Below are positions 19,633 to 29,167 of a DNA stretch of 64,000 bases, in pieces. Every line of letters starts with the position of its first letter. Positions within the stretch are counted from its first letter, which is position 1. Source of the DNA: Burkholderia ubonensis (lineage in GTDB: Bacteria > Pseudomonadota > Gammaproteobacteria > Burkholderiales > Burkholderiaceae). A model generated the notes under the pieces. It ran no database searches. It had not been told where the DNA came from and saw only the letters and a list, made by a program, of their open reading frames with translations. The stretch is from contig NZ_CADFEB010000004.1 in the NCBI RefSeq assembly GCF_902833085.1, positions 496,001-560,000 on the forward strand, in the 5' to 3' direction. A program made the position numbers and the translations under genes.

Positions 19633-20412
19633 TTACCGGTACGGGTTCGGGAAGCCCAGTTTCGCGAGGATGTCGACTTCGAGCGCTTCCATCTCGGCGG
19701 CGTCCTCGTCGCTCGTCTCATGGTCGTAGCCCTGCGCATGCAGCACGCCGTGCACGAGCAGGTGCGCGTAGTGGGCGTCGAGCGGCTTGCCCTGCTCGCG
19801 CGCCTCCTTCTCGACGACCGGGCAGCACAGCACGAGGTCTCCGATCACGGTGCCGTCCGGCGCTTCGTCGTACGCGAAGGTCAGCACGTTGGTCGGGTAG
19901 TCCTTGTGGCGGTAGCTGTCGTTCAGCGAGCGGCCTTCTTCTTCGCCGACGAAGCGCACGGTGAGTTGCGCGTCGGCGAACAGCGCGGGCGCGATCCATT
20001 CGGCGATCAGCTTGCGTTTGGGCAGCGCCTTGCGCACGTCGCCGGTGATCTCGTCGCCGTACTGGACGGCGAGGTCGAGCTCGGGATCGCGGATCGCTTC
20101 GTCATCGAGGCCGACGTCGCGCGGCGCGGGTTCGGCGCCGACGTGCAGCGTGATGCTGTCGTAGTGCTCGGGCTGGAGCGCGAGCTTCGCGCGCATCGCC
20201 GGATCGGCGTGCTGCGCGACGATCGCGACGGCGGCTTCACCGGACGCGCCGGACAGGTCGAACATCAGGCTGCGGCCGTCGGGAAAATCGATTCGCAGCC
20301 CCTGCGCGTCGACGGATTTGACCTTGCCCTTCGCATCGAACAGCGAAAGACGGAGCGTTTCGGACGTGGCCTGGTCGGCGCGGACGGACTTGCGGGAGCG
20401 GGACGATTTCAT
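19633..20412 (-). CDS. ybeY: Endoribonuclease YbeY with unusual N-terminal extension
   Basis: Single-strand RNase involved in 16S rRNA 3' maturation and 70S quality control. The YbeY domain covers about residues 110-259, with the zinc motif [11 protein letters not shown] (H221, H225, H231) and [18 protein letters not shown]. The N-terminal ~108 residues are extra compared with the ~155-residue E. coli protein and include [18 protein letters not shown]. Internal methionines at 50 and 73 are alternative starts. The frame upstream of M73 is uninterrupted with normal codon use, which favours the long form, but no clear ribosome site precedes ATG 20412. Confidence 0.85.
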   Translation of the reverse strand: MKSSRSRKSVRADQATSETLRLSLFDAKGKVKSVDAQGLRIDFPDGRSLMFDLSGASGEAAVAIVAQHADPAMRAKLALQPEHYDSITLHVGAEPAPRDVGLDDEAIRDPELDLAVQYGDEITGDVRKALPKRKLIAEWIAPALFADAQLTVRFVGEEEGRSLNDSYRHKDYPTNVLTFAYDEAPDGTVIGDLVLCCPVVEKEAREQGKPLDAHYAHLLVHGVLHAQGYDHETSDEDAAEMEALEVDILAKLGFPNPYR

Positions 20413-20505
20413 GACGCGTCGGGCAATTGGAACGCGATGAGGATACACCAAACGGCCAATCCCGCCCGAATTCGGCCGACGCGGGAACCGCGCGCCGCGC
20501 AGCCG

Positions 20506-20547
20506 AAAAAACGCCCGGCGCGCCGTGGGGCGGGCCGGGCCGGGCGT
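20506..20547 (-). terminator. Rho-independent terminator after phoH
   Basis: Read on the minus strand: arm ACGCCCGGC (20539-20547), arm GCCGGGCGT (20511-20519), then six T (20506-20511). It lies 28 bases past the phoH stop and before ybeY. Confidence 0.75.
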
Positions 20548-20574
20548 GTGACGGGCGGGCGCGTCAGTCGTCCG

Positions 20575-21621
20575 TCAGTCGTCCTTGTGCTGCGCGTGGA
20601 ACTCGTCGTACGCCTCGACGATGCGCGCGACGAGCGGATGCCGGACCACGTCGGCGCTCGTGAAGCGCGTGAGCGCGATGCCGCGCACGCCGCCGAGCAC
20701 CTGCTGCGCCTCGATCAGGCCGCTTTTCTGCGCGCGCGGCAGGTCGACCTGGCTCGTGTCGCCGGTGACGACCGCCTTCGAGCCGAAGCCGATCCGCGTG
20801 AGGAACATCTTCATCTGCTCGGGCGTCGTGTTCTGCGCCTCGTCGAGGATGATGAACGCGTGGTTCAGCGTGCGGCCGCGCATGTACGCGAGCGGCGCGA
20901 TCTCGATCATCTGGCGCTCGAACATCTTCGCGGTCTTGTCGAAGCCGAGCAGGTCGTACAGCGCGTCGTACAGCGGCCGCAGGTACGGATCGACCTTCTG
21001 CGCGAGGTCGCCCGGCAGGAAGCCGAGCCGCTCGCCGGCCTCGACGGCCGGGCGCGTCAGCACGATGCGCTTGACCTGGTCGCGCTCGAGCGCGTCGACC
21101 GCGCATGCGACCGCGAGATAGGTCTTGCCGGTGCCGGCCGGGCCGATGCCGAACGTGATGTCGTGCGACAGGATCTGCTTCAGGTATTCGCGCTGCGCGG
21201 GCGTGCGGCCGCGCAGGTCGGCGCGGCGCGTGTAGAGCTTCGGCGCGGGCTCCTCGAGCTCCTCGTCGTCGACGCGCATCACCGGCTCGTCGAACGGATG
21301 GTCGGGGTCGCCGCGGAAGCGCACGTCGAGCGTGTCTTCGACGCGGCCGTTGCCGCCCGTATGACGCACCTCGACGAGCGCGAGCTGGATGTCGTCGACC
21401 GACAGCGGATCGCGCGCGCGGTTGTAGAAGTTTTCGAGCGCGGTGAGCGCGAGCTTGGCGCCGCGCCCGCGGATCGTGATCCGGTGGCCGCGCCGCTGCA
21501 GCGTGACGTCGAGCGCCTGTTCGATCTGCCGCAGGTTCTCGTCGAGCGGGCCGCAGAGATTCGCGAGGCGCGCGTTGTCGTCGCGCGGCGCGGTGAATTC
21601 CAGTGCTTGGGTGGGCTTCAA
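20575..21621 (-). CDS. PhoH-like ATPase (YbeZ/PhoL)
   Basis: Cytoplasmic P-loop ATPase; members work with YbeY and RNA metabolism. 348 residues: N-terminal KH-like segment (about 20-110), Walker A in [12 protein letters not shown], Walker B in [10 protein letters not shown], and a [14 protein letters not shown] motif. Start at ATG 21621 (MKPTQALEF), 32 bases after miaB. Neighbourhood miaB-phoH-ybeY is widely conserved. Confidence 0.92.
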   Translation of the reverse strand: MKPTQALEFTAPRDDNARLANLCGPLDENLRQIEQALDVTLQRRGHRITIRGRGAKLALTALENFYNRARDPLSVDDIQLALVEVRHTGGNGRVEDTLDVRFRGDPDHPFDEPVMRVDDEELEEPAPKLYTRRADLRGRTPAQREYLKQILSHDITFGIGPAGTGKTYLAVACAVDALERDQVKRIVLTRPAVEAGERLGFLPGDLAQKVDPYLRPLYDALYDLLGFDKTAKMFERQMIEIAPLAYMRGRTLNHAFIILDEAQNTTPEQMKMFLTRIGFGSKAVVTGDTSQVDLPRAQKSGLIEAQQVLGGVRGIALTRFTSADVVRHPLVARIVEAYDEFHAQHKDD

Positions 21622-21653
21622 AGTGGCGTCGGGCTCCTGTGTCCTGTGGAACG

Positions 21654-23027
21654 TCAGTGCGTGGCCGTGCTCGCGTCGTCGTGCGCGAGCACGAGTTCGC
21701 CGCGCAGCGAGTGCGGGTACGCGTGATTGATCTTCACGTCGATCATCTGGCCGATCAGGCGCGGGTGCGACGCGAGCGGCGCCGGGAAGTTCACGACCCG
21801 GTTGTTCTCGGTGCGGCCCGCGAGCTCGTTCGGGTCCTTGCGCGACGGCCCCTCGACGAGGATGCGCTCGACCTTCCCGACCATCGACTGGCTGATGCGT
21901 GCGACGTTCTCCTCGATCGTCGCCTGCACATGTTGCAGGCGTTTGAGCTTGACCTCGCGCGGCGTGTCGTCGTGCAAGTTCGCGGCTGGCGTGCCGGGGC
22001 GCGGGCTGTAGATGAACGAGAAGCTCGTGTCGTAGCTCATCTCGTGCACGAGCGCCATCATCTTGTCGAAATCGGCCTCGGTCTCGCCGGGGAAGCCGAC
22101 GATCAGGTCGGTCGACAGCGACAGGTCCGGGCGGATCGCGCGCAGCTTGCGGATCACCGACTTGTACTCGAGCACCGTGTAGCCGCGCTTCATCGCCATC
22201 AGGATCCGGTCGGAGCCGTGCTGGACCGGCAGGTGCAGGTGGTTCACGAGCTTCGGCACCTTCGCGTACATGTCGATCAGGCGCTGCGTGAATTCCTTCG
22301 GGTGCGACGTCGTGTAGCGAATGCGCTCGATGCCGGGGATGTCGGCGACGTATTCGATCAGCGTCGCGAAATCGGCGATCTCGGACGAGCCGGCCGTCAG
22401 CGCGCCCCGGTAGGCGTTCACGTTCTGGCCGAGCAGCGTGACTTCGCGCACGCCCTGGTCGGCGAGACCCGCGACCTCGGTCAGCACGTCGTCGAGCGGG
22501 CGCGACACTTCATCGCCGCGCGTGTACGGCACGACGCAGTAGCTGCAGTACTTCGAGCAGCCTTCCATGATCGACACGAACGCGCTCGGGCCCTCGACGC
22601 GCGCGGGCGGCAGGTGGTCGAACTTCTCGATTTCGGGGAACGTGATGTCGACCTGCGCGCGGCCGCTCGCGCGGCGCTGGTCGATCATCTGCGGCAGGCG
22701 GTGCAATGTCTGCGGGCCGAACACGAGGTCGACGTACGGCGCGCGCGACACGATCGACGCGCCTTCCTGGCTCGCGACGCAGCCGCCGACGCCGATCAGC
22801 AGGTCCGGCTTCGCCTCCTTCAGCTCGCGCACGCGGCCGAGGTCGGAGAACACCTTCTCCTGCGCCTTCTCGCGCACCGAGCAGGTGTTGAACAGGATGA
22901 TGTCCGCGTCTTCCGGGGTGTCGGTCTTTTCGAGGCCTTCGGCGGCATTGAGCACGTCCACCATCTTGTCCGAGTCGTACTCGTTCATCTGGCAGCCGAA
23001 GGTCTTTACGTAAACTTTTTTCGTCAT
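21654..23027 (-). CDS. miaB: tRNA-2-methylthio-N6-dimethylallyladenosine synthase
   Basis: Radical-SAM methylthiotransferase acting on i6A37 of tRNAs. 457 residues: N-terminal UPF0004 domain with the cluster cysteines in [20 protein letters not shown] and [11 protein letters not shown]; radical SAM CxxxCxxC in [16 protein letters not shown]-terminal TRAM domain (about 385-445). First gene of the miaB-phoH pair. Confidence 0.97.
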   Translation of the reverse strand: MTKKVYVKTFGCQMNEYDSDKMVDVLNAAEGLEKTDTPEDADIILFNTCSVREKAQEKVFSDLGRVRELKEAKPDLLIGVGGCVASQEGASIVSRAPYVDLVFGPQTLHRLPQMIDQRRASGRAQVDITFPEIEKFDHLPPARVEGPSAFVSIMEGCSKYCSYCVVPYTRGDEVSRPLDDVLTEVAGLADQGVREVTLLGQNVNAYRGALTAGSSEIADFATLIEYVADIPGIERIRYTTSHPKEFTQRLIDMYAKVPKLVNHLHLPVQHGSDRILMAMKRGYTVLEYKSVIRKLRAIRPDLSLSTDLIVGFPGETEADFDKMMALVHEMSYDTSFSFIYSPRPGTPAANLHDDTPREVKLKRLQHVQATIEENVARISQSMVGKVERILVEGPSRKDPNELAGRTENNRVVNFPAPLASHPRLIGQMIDVKINHAYPHSLRGELVLAHDDASTATH

Positions 23028-23243
23028 GGGGATTCGCCGTTCGCAGTGGTTGACCTGGGGGCGTCGTCTAGGGTGAATCGGGACGGCCGCCCGCCGCGCG
23101 GCGCATGCGCCGCCGCCGGGAAGAGACCGTCGGGAAAGCTTTCTATTATAGCTTTTGATCCCGCGCGGAACGGCCGGCGGGGGGGCGGGCGCATGCGACG
23201 GCGGCAGCCGTGGGTCGGACCCCGGCGGCGGGCCGTCGGGCGC

Positions 23244-24176
23244 TCAGCGGCACGCATTCAGCAGGTCGTCGAGCGCCGCCTCCTCGCGTGCGAAGCGTTC
23301 CGCGAGGAAATCGAGCAGCACGCGCACGCGCGGCGCCATGTAGCGCCTGCTGTGATGGATCGCGTGCAGCGGCGCGTCCTCCTGCCGCCAGTCGGGCAGC
23401 AGCACGCGCAGCCGCCCCGTGCGCACGTCGTCCGCGACGTCCCAGATCGACTTCTGCACGATCCCGTGGCCGCGCAGCGCCCACGCGCGGGCGAGGCCGC
23501 CGTCGTTCGTCTCGAACGCGTTCGCGAGCGGCACGGTATAGGTCTGCACCTCGCCGTCGCGCGTGAAGCGCCACGCGTTCAGCGGCCCGGATGCGAGCGT
23601 GATCACGATGCACGGAAAGCGGGCCAGATCGTGTGGATCGCGCGGCGCGCCGTGCCGCGCGACGAACGCCGGGGACGCGCACAGCACGCGCCGGTTCGCG
23701 GCGAGCCGGCGGGCGACCAGCGCGCTGTCGGGCGGCGCGGCGAAGCGGATCGCGAGGTCGATCTCGTCCTGCCACAGGTTCAACGACGAATCGGCCGCGG
23801 TCAGCGAGAACGTCACGTCCGGATGCTGCGCGGTAAATGCGTCGAGCCAGTCGAGCAGCCGGTTGCGGCCGAAATCGGACGTCGACGACAGCCGCACCTT
23901 GCCGCCGACGACATTGCGGCCCGCCTGCAGCATCGCATCCGCATCGTCGAGCGCTTGCAGCGCCTGCCGGCAGCAGTTCAGGTACAGGCGGCCCTCGTCG
24001 GTGAGCCGCAGCTGCCGCGTCGAGCGCTCGAACAGGCGGGTCGCGACCTGCGCCTCGAGCTTGGCGAGACGCGCGCTCGCGGCGGCCGGCGTCAGGTTCA
24101 GCTTGCGCCCGGCGGCGGACAGGCTGCCCAGTTCCGCCGCCTCGACGAACAGCCGGATATCGCCCAGTCGGTCCAT
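23244..24176 (-). CDS. LysR-family transcriptional regulator
   Basis: 310 residues from ATG 24176 (MDRLGDIRLFVEAAELGS). N-terminal winged helix-turn-helix with AAGRKLNLTPAAASARLAKLE, then a periplasmic-binding-like effector domain starting VRLSSTSDFGRNRLL. Diverges from an MFS exporter gene, with an inverted repeat between them, so it probably controls that gene and itself. Ligand unknown. Confidence 0.88.
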   Translation of the reverse strand: MDRLGDIRLFVEAAELGSLSAAGRKLNLTPAAASARLAKLEAQVATRLFERSTRQLRLTDEGRLYLNCCRQALQALDDADAMLQAGRNVVGGKVRLSSTSDFGRNRLLDWLDAFTAQHPDVTFSLTAADSSLNLWQDEIDLAIRFAAPPDSALVARRLAANRRVLCASPAFVARHGAPRDPHDLARFPCIVITLASGPLNAWRFTRDGEVQTYTVPLANAFETNDGGLARAWALRGHGIVQKSIWDVADDVRTGRLRVLLPDWRQEDAPLHAIHHSRRYMAPRVRVLLDFLAERFAREEAALDDLLNACR

Positions 24177-24186
24177 CCGATTTTTC

Positions 24187-24226
24187 GATAACTTTTGAAA
24201 ATGATTCAAATGCTACGCCAATTATC
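24187..24226. promoter_or_regulatory. Candidate LysR operator between LysR gene and MFS gene
   Basis: TTTGAA (24194-24199), five bases, TTCAAA (24205-24210) is a perfect inverted repeat and contains the T-N11-A layout known for LysR regulators. It is nested in a wider GATAA (24187-24191) / TTATC (24222-24226) repeat. The patch is AT-rich against the background. Confidence 0.55.
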
Positions 24227-24322
24227 AAAAATCGGCGGATTCGGGAGAATGCGCGCACATCCCGTCATTTTGTGCAGCGCGGCACCGTTCCGGCGGCGCG
24301 CCTGCCGCTCCCGGAGAACACC

Positions 24323-25498
24323 ATGCCCGTCCCGTTGCTGGCGCTCGCGATCAGCGCCTTCGCCATCGGCACCACCGAGTTCATCATCATGGGCCTCCTG
24401 CCCGAGGTCGCGCACGATCTGGCGGTGTCGCTGCCGTCCGCCGGGCTGCTCGTGACCGGCTACGCGCTCGGCGTCGCGGTCGGCGCGCCGCTGCTCGCGG
24501 TGCTGACGAGCCGCATGCCGCGCAAGACCGCGCTGCAGCTGCTGATGGCGATCTTCATCGCAGGCAACGTGCTGTGCGCGACCGCGTCCGGCTACGCGAT
24601 GCTGATGGTCGCGCGCGTCGTCACGTCGTTCGCGCACGGCTCGTTCTTCGGGATCGGCGCGGTGGTCGCCGCGTCGCTCGTGCCGGCCGACAAGCGCGCG
24701 AGCGCGATCGCGCTGATGTTCACGGGCCTCACGCTGTCGAACGTGCTCGGCGTGCCGTTCGGCACGTTCGTCGGCCAGCTGCTCGGCTGGCGCGCGTCGT
24801 TCTGGATTGTCGCGGCGCTCGGCGTCGCGTCGCTCGCAGGCATCGCCGCGCTGGTGCCGACCCGCCACGACGGCGGCCCGATCGGGCTCGGCCGCGAAGT
24901 GCGCGTGCTCAAGGAGCCGCAGGTGTGGCTCGCGCTGCTGATGACCGTGCTCGGCTTCGGCGGCGTGTTCGTCGTGTTCACCTATATCGCGCCGATCCTC
25001 GAAAGCGTGTCCGGCTACTCGCCGCGCGCGGTCGCGCTGATCCTCGTGCTGTTCGGCGCCGGCCTCACGATCGGCAACACGCTCGGCGGCAAGCTCGCCG
25101 ACCGCGCGCTGATGCCGTCGCTGATGGCGATCCTCGTCGCGCTGATCGCGGTGATGGCCGTGTTCGCGAAGACCAGCCACCTGCCGGTCGCGGCCGCGCT
25201 CACCGTGTTCGTGTGGGGGATCGCCGCGTTCGCGACGGTGCCGCCGCTGCAGGCGCGCGTCGTCGAGAAGGCGGCGAGCGCGCCGCATCTCGCGTCGACG
25301 CTCAACATCGGCGCGTTCAACGTCGGCAACGCCGGCGGCGCGTGGCTCGGCGGCCTTGCGCTCGGCCACGGCATCGCGCTCGACGCGCTGCCGTGGGTCG
25401 CGGCCGCGGTGACCTTCGCGGCGCTCGTCGTCACGTGGCTCGCGGCGCGGCTCGACGCGCGCGGCCCGGCGCAGGGCGCCGCGGCGGCGGCGCGATAG
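24323..25498 (+). CDS. MFS transporter, DHA1 (AraJ/YdhP-like) family
   Basis: Proton-coupled inner-membrane exporter. 391 residues from ATG 24323, preceded by GGAG. Twelve predicted membrane segments; begins ALAISAFAIGTTEFIIMGLL, the DHA1 signature. The TM2-3 loop TSRMPRKTAL and the motif C-like region MFTGLTLSNVLGVPFGTFVG support a drug/sugar efflux antiporter. Divergent from a LysR gene that likely regulates it. Substrate unknown. Confidence 0.88.
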   Translation: MPVPLLALAISAFAIGTTEFIIMGLLPEVAHDLAVSLPSAGLLVTGYALGVAVGAPLLAVLTSRMPRKTALQLLMAIFIAGNVLCATASGYAMLMVARVVTSFAHGSFFGIGAVVAASLVPADKRASAIALMFTGLTLSNVLGVPFGTFVGQLLGWRASFWIVAALGVASLAGIAALVPTRHDGGPIGLGREVRVLKEPQVWLALLMTVLGFGGVFVVFTYIAPILESVSGYSPRAVALILVLFGAGLTIGNTLGGKLADRALMPSLMAILVALIAVMAVFAKTSHLPVAAALTVFVWGIAAFATVPPLQARVVEKAASAPHLASTLNIGAFNVGNAGGAWLGGLALGHGIALDALPWVAAAVTFAALVVTWLAARLDARGPAQGAAAAAR

Positions 25499-25681
25499 CG
25501 TGGGAACGGGCCACGCCGATACGCATTCCTCCGCGATGCTGATAACGGTGTGAAGATAACTTCGTTTGCCGGTGCGAAGCCGGGTGATAGCGTCTCGGTA
25601 CGCGCTTCGATCGATGCGCAACCCGATTCCCACCCGCTTATCCCATTCGCAGGGCCGCGTCGCGGCCCGGAGGCAAGCCCT

Positions 25682-26371
25682 ATGTATTCACCCCTGGCGC
25701 TGGTGCGCGATGTGTCTTCCGTGGAGTCCGGCGACGCCGCCGATGTCCGGACGCAGGCGTCGCTCGACGCGCTCGAGCAGGTCGTCGGCGTCAATCTGGC
25801 GCGGCTGCGCGCCGAGCGGCAGCTGTCGCTCGATGCGCTCGCGCGGCTGTCCGGTGTGTCGCGCGCGATGCTCGCGCAGATCGAATCGGCACGCAGCGTG
25901 CCGTCGATCAAGGTGCTGTGCAAGATCGCGGCGGCGCTGAAGGTGTCGGTCGCGGCGTTCCTGCGCCGCCATGCGGTGAACGGCTTCGAGCATCTCGCGG
26001 CCGACCGCGCGTCGCGCGTCGTCAGCTCGAACGGGCGCTTCTCGGCGCGCGCGCTGCATCCGGAAGGGGAACCTGCCGCGGCCGAGTTCCACGAGCTGCG
26101 GATCGCGCCGCTGCATACCGAGGCGGGCGTGCGCCGCGCGCCGGGCACGACGATCAACCTGGTGGTCAGCGAAGGCACGCTGGAGGTGAGCGTGCACGAC
26201 CGCCGCCAGCTGCTCGCGACCGGCGACGCGATCGTGTTCGACGCCGACCAGCCGCACAGCCTGCGCAATCCGGGCGACAGCGAGGCGCGCGCGTTTCGCG
26301 TGACGGTGAGCCCGGAGGTGCCGCCGCGCTGGCTCGTGCCGGATGCTGCGCGTGCGGCCGGCGCACATTAG
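25682..26371 (+). CDS. XRE-family regulator with C-terminal cupin domain
   Basis: 229 residues. Helix-turn-helix at about 30-85 (NLARLRAERQLSLDALARLS, then SRAMLAQIESARSVPSI), then a cupin sensor at about 120-220 (TINLVVSEGTLEVSVHDRRQ and DAIVFDADQPHSLRNPGD). Such proteins repress small-molecule utilisation or export genes. Start chosen at ATG 25682, with GGAGG 8-13 bases upstream; the open frame extends further back without such a site. The upstream MFS gene ends 183 bases earlier in the same direction. Confidence 0.85.
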   Translation: MYSPLALVRDVSSVESGDAADVRTQASLDALEQVVGVNLARLRAERQLSLDALARLSGVSRAMLAQIESARSVPSIKVLCKIAAALKVSVAAFLRRHAVNGFEHLAADRASRVVSSNGRFSARALHPEGEPAAAEFHELRIAPLHTEAGVRRAPGTTINLVVSEGTLEVSVHDRRQLLATGDAIVFDADQPHSLRNPGDSEARAFRVTVSPEVPPRWLVPDAARAAGAH

Positions 26372-26462
26372 ACGGGGTCGTCAGTAAGGTTTTAGGTGCC
26401 GTTCGCTGCGCCGCGTGTGCAGCTGTTGTATGCTTTGCCCGCCGGTTCGTCCGGCAATCAGT

Positions 26463-26609
26463 GCGTCTTCAGGGCGGGGTGGAATTCCCCACCGGCGGTA
26501 GGCTGGCGTCAAGCCGGCGAGCCCGCGAGCGCCCGCGCGTGATGCGCGGGGTCAGCAGATCTGGTCGAATGCCAGAGCCGACGGTCACAGTCCGGATGAG
26601 AGAAGATGT
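26463..26609 (+). promoter_or_regulatory. FMN riboswitch (RFN element)
   Basis: All RFN hallmarks are in order: AGGGCGGGGTGGAATTCCCC, ACCGGCGGTA, the variable arm with AGCCGGCGAGCCCGCGAGC, GGTCAGCAGATCTGGTC, GAGCCGACGGTCACAGTC and the closing CGGATGAGAGAAG. It lies 120 bases upstream of the ribB start. FMN binding is expected to turn the downstream gene off. Confidence 0.95.
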
Positions 26610-26729
26610 GCAGATGGTCATGTCCGTCAGGGCCGCTTCGCCGTGCGCGCGACGCGGGTTGTCGTTCTGTCTGTTTGCAAATGCCCTGAAACGTTTTTCG
26701 CCCACATCGTATTGCGAGGAGCGTTTCAC

Positions 26730-27452
26730 ATGTCCTTTACTTCCGCTGTTTCGTCCCGTTCGCCGGCGCCTGCCGACGCCTTCGCCGATCTCCCGCTGCT
26801 CGATTCCGAACCGGTGCCGCCGCGCATCGCCGCCGCGCTCGACGCATTGCGCGCGGGCCGCGCGGTCGTGCTGCAGGACGATCACGACCGCGAGAACGAA
26901 GCCGACCTGATCGTCGCGGCCGAGCGGATCACGCCCGAAACGATGGCGCTGCTGATCCGCGAATGCAGCGGGATCGTCTGCCTGTGCCTGACCGACGACA
27001 AGGTGCGCGCGCTCGCGCTGCCGCCGATGGTGCAGACCAACGAGAGCCGCAACGGCACCGCGTTCACGGTGTCGATCGAGGCGCGCGAAGGCGTGCATAC
27101 CGGCGTGTCGGCGGCCGACCGCGTGACGACGATCCGCGCGGCGATCGCCGACGACGCGACGCCGCACGACATCGTGCGCCCGGGCCACGTGTTTCCGTTG
27201 CGCGCGCAACCGGGCGGCGTGCTCGCGCGCCGCGGCCACACCGAGGGCACGGTCGACCTGGCGATCCTCGCGGGGCTGAAGCCGGCCGGCGTGCTGTGCG
27301 AGCTGATGAACCCGGACGGCACGATGACGCGCGGCGACGACGTCGCGCGTTTCGCGCAGCAGCACGGCCTGCCGATGCTGACGATCGCGGAGCTGGTGGA
27401 ATTCCGCGAGGCGCTTGCGGCAGCGCGCGAGGGGTGCGCGCTCGACGCGTAG
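26730..27452 (+). CDS. ribB: 3,4-dihydroxy-2-butanone 4-phosphate synthase
   Basis: Makes the four-carbon precursor of riboflavin from ribulose 5-phosphate. 240 residues from ATG 26730 (GAGGAG at 26716-26721). Catalytic block [16 protein letters not shown], then [15 protein letters not shown] and [11 protein letters not shown], and [21 protein letters not shown], all typical of RibB. No GTP cyclohydrolase II domain follows, so it is the single-function form. Under FMN riboswitch control and apart from the other rib genes. Confidence 0.95.
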   Translation: MSFTSAVSSRSPAPADAFADLPLLDSEPVPPRIAAALDALRAGRAVVLQDDHDRENEADLIVAAERITPETMALLIRECSGIVCLCLTDDKVRALALPPMVQTNESRNGTAFTVSIEAREGVHTGVSAADRVTTIRAAIADDATPHDIVRPGHVFPLRAQPGGVLARRGHTEGTVDLAILAGLKPAGVLCELMNPDGTMTRGDDVARFAQQHGLPMLTIAELVEFREALAAAREGCALDA

Positions 27453-27486
27453 CGATCAAGTCCGCTCGGCGATATCCTCGCCGGGC

Positions 27487-28173
27487 TTACGACTGCACGT
27501 CGCCGAACTCGCCGCGCATGCCGGCGGCGACGAGCGACGGCAGCTCGTCCATCTTCCGCATGATTCGCGTGATGCCCATCGCGCGCAGCGCATCCGCGTA
27601 GTTGTCGGGGATGTGGCTCGCGCCGACGAACGCAATCGTCTTCATTCCGGCCGCGCGTGCGGCGTTCAGGCCCGACACGCTGTCCTCGACGACGATGCAG
27701 CGCCCGGGCGCGACGCCGAGCGTGTGCGCCGCGTGCAGGTAGACGTCGGGGTAGGGCTTCGGCCGCGCGACCTGCTCGGCGCTGAACACGCGCTCGCCGA
27801 AGATCTCGGTGAGCGCGGCGCGCTTGAGCGAGCTGCGCACGCGCACGAGGCGGCTGTTCGACACGACCGCCGCGGGCAGGCTCACCTTCAGCAGCGCGTC
27901 GCGTACGCCGGTGATCGGCGCGAGCGATTGCGCGAGACCGGCCTCGATGTTGTGCTCGATCGTCTCGATGAAGTTGTCGGGCATCGTGATGCCGTAGCGC
28001 GTCTCGAGCCCGGTGAGAAAGCGCGACGTCTGCTGGCCGAACGCGGTCTTCGCGGCGGCCTCGAAATCGATGTGCGGGAACGTGGCGGACAGCGTGTCGA
28101 GCAGCACGCGGTCGGCGATGACTTCGCTGTCGACGAGCACGCCGTCGCAGTCGCAGATGAGGTGATCGAGCAT
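27487..28173 (-). CDS. HAD-superfamily hydrolase, subfamily IA
   Basis: Cytoplasmic phosphatase, probably sugar-phosphate or phosphoglycolate-like. 228 residues from ATG 28173. Motif I DCDGVLVDSE, motif II VVSNSRLVRVRSSL, motif III/IV KPYPDVYLHAAHTLGV and CIVVEDSVSGLNAA. Resembles YieH/beta-phosphoglucomutase-like members with a helical cap; exact substrate cannot be told. Convergent with ribB, gap 34 bases. Confidence 0.82.
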   Translation of the reverse strand: MLDHLICDCDGVLVDSEVIADRVLLDTLSATFPHIDFEAAAKTAFGQQTSRFLTGLETRYGITMPDNFIETIEHNIEAGLAQSLAPITGVRDALLKVSLPAAVVSNSRLVRVRSSLKRAALTEIFGERVFSAEQVARPKPYPDVYLHAAHTLGVAPGRCIVVEDSVSGLNAARAAGMKTIAFVGASHIPDNYADALRAMGITRIMRKMDELPSLVAAGMRGEFGDVQS

Positions 28174-28310
28174 GATGGTGAAGAAGCGGGGGCGTCGGCG
28201 ACGCCTGTCAGCCGCCATGATACGTGCTTTGCCGGGCGACAGCGCGCCGGTTCCGGCCGATCGGCGGCCCGTGCCGACGCCGGTGTCCGGTCGCGGCAGG
28301 CGCCACAGTG

Positions 28311-28342
28311 AAACAGCCCGCGGCGTTGCGGCGCGCGGGCTG
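28311..28342 (-). terminator. Terminator of the glp operon
   Basis: On the minus strand, CAGCCCGCG (28334-28342) pairs with CGCGGGCTG (28314-28322), followed by TTTCA. It begins 27 bases past the glpF stop. The T run is short, so termination may be partial. Confidence 0.6.
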
Positions 28343-28369
28343 CGTTGCTTCGGCGATGCGGGCCGCCGG

Positions 28370-29086
28370 TCAGTGCGGCACGTGCAGCGTCAGGTACAGC
28401 CCGGCCGCGAGCGAGCCGCCGATCAGCGGGCCGACCACCGGAATCCACGCGTAGCGCCAGTCGCTGTCGCGCTTGCCGGGGATCGGCAGCAGCGCGTGCA
28501 TGAGGCGCGGCGCGAGGTCGCGCGCGGGGCTCATCGCATAGCCGGTCGGACCGCCGAGCGAGATGCCGATGCCGAGCACGAGCAGGCCGACGGGCAGCGC
28601 GTCGAGCGCGCCGAGGCCGACCTGCGGCGACGCGAGATACAGCACGCCGAGGATCAGCACGAACGTGCAGATCGCTTCGGTCAGCACGTTGTGGCGGACG
28701 CTGCGGATCGCGGGCGCGGTGCAGAACACCGCGAGCTTCAGGTCGGGATCGGCTTCCTTCGCGAAGTGCTGGCGATACGCGAGCCATACGACCAGCGCGC
28801 CCGCCATCCCGCCGAGCATCTGCGCGACGATGTAGCCGCCGACCTTCGACCACGCGAACTTGTGCGCGAGCGCGAGGCTGATCGTCACGATCGGGTTCAG
28901 GTGCGCGCCGCTGAACGACGCGGTCACGTAGACGGCGACGAATACCGCCATCGCCCAGCCCCACACGATCACGATGAGGTCCGCGCCCTTGCCCTTGGTG
29001 TTGGCGAGCAGCACGTTCGCGACCGCGCCGTTGCCGAGCAGCACGAGAATGGCCGTGCCGATGAATTCTGCGAAATAGGGTGACAT
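28370..29086 (-). CDS. glpF: Glycerol uptake facilitator (aquaglyceroporin)
   Basis: Inner-membrane channel for glycerol. 238 residues with six membrane helices. First half-helix box is variant: GAHLNPIVTISLAL (NPI in place of NPA); second is YAMSPARDLAPRL with SPARD in place of NPARD. The shift from N to S at the second box is notable but the D is kept, which marks glycerol-type rather than water-type channels. Last gene of glpD-glpK-glpF, 81 bases after glpK. Confidence 0.88.
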   Translation of the reverse strand: MSPYFAEFIGTAILVLLGNGAVANVLLANTKGKGADLIVIVWGWAMAVFVAVYVTASFSGAHLNPIVTISLALAHKFAWSKVGGYIVAQMLGGMAGALVVWLAYRQHFAKEADPDLKLAVFCTAPAIRSVRHNVLTEAICTFVLILGVLYLASPQVGLGALDALPVGLLVLGIGISLGGPTGYAMSPARDLAPRLMHALLPIPGKRDSDWRYAWIPVVGPLIGGSLAAGLYLTLHVPH

Positions 29087-29167
29087 GTTGTCTCTCGTAT
29101 GTCGCGGCGGACTCGCGCGCTGCGCGGTCCGCCGGTCATTGTTGTATGCGTTATGGATGACGAATGG

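Noticed and set aside
27467..27483. CGGCGA/TCGCCG hairpin after ribB as terminator
   Set aside because: Six-base stem without a T run, so too weak to call as a terminator.
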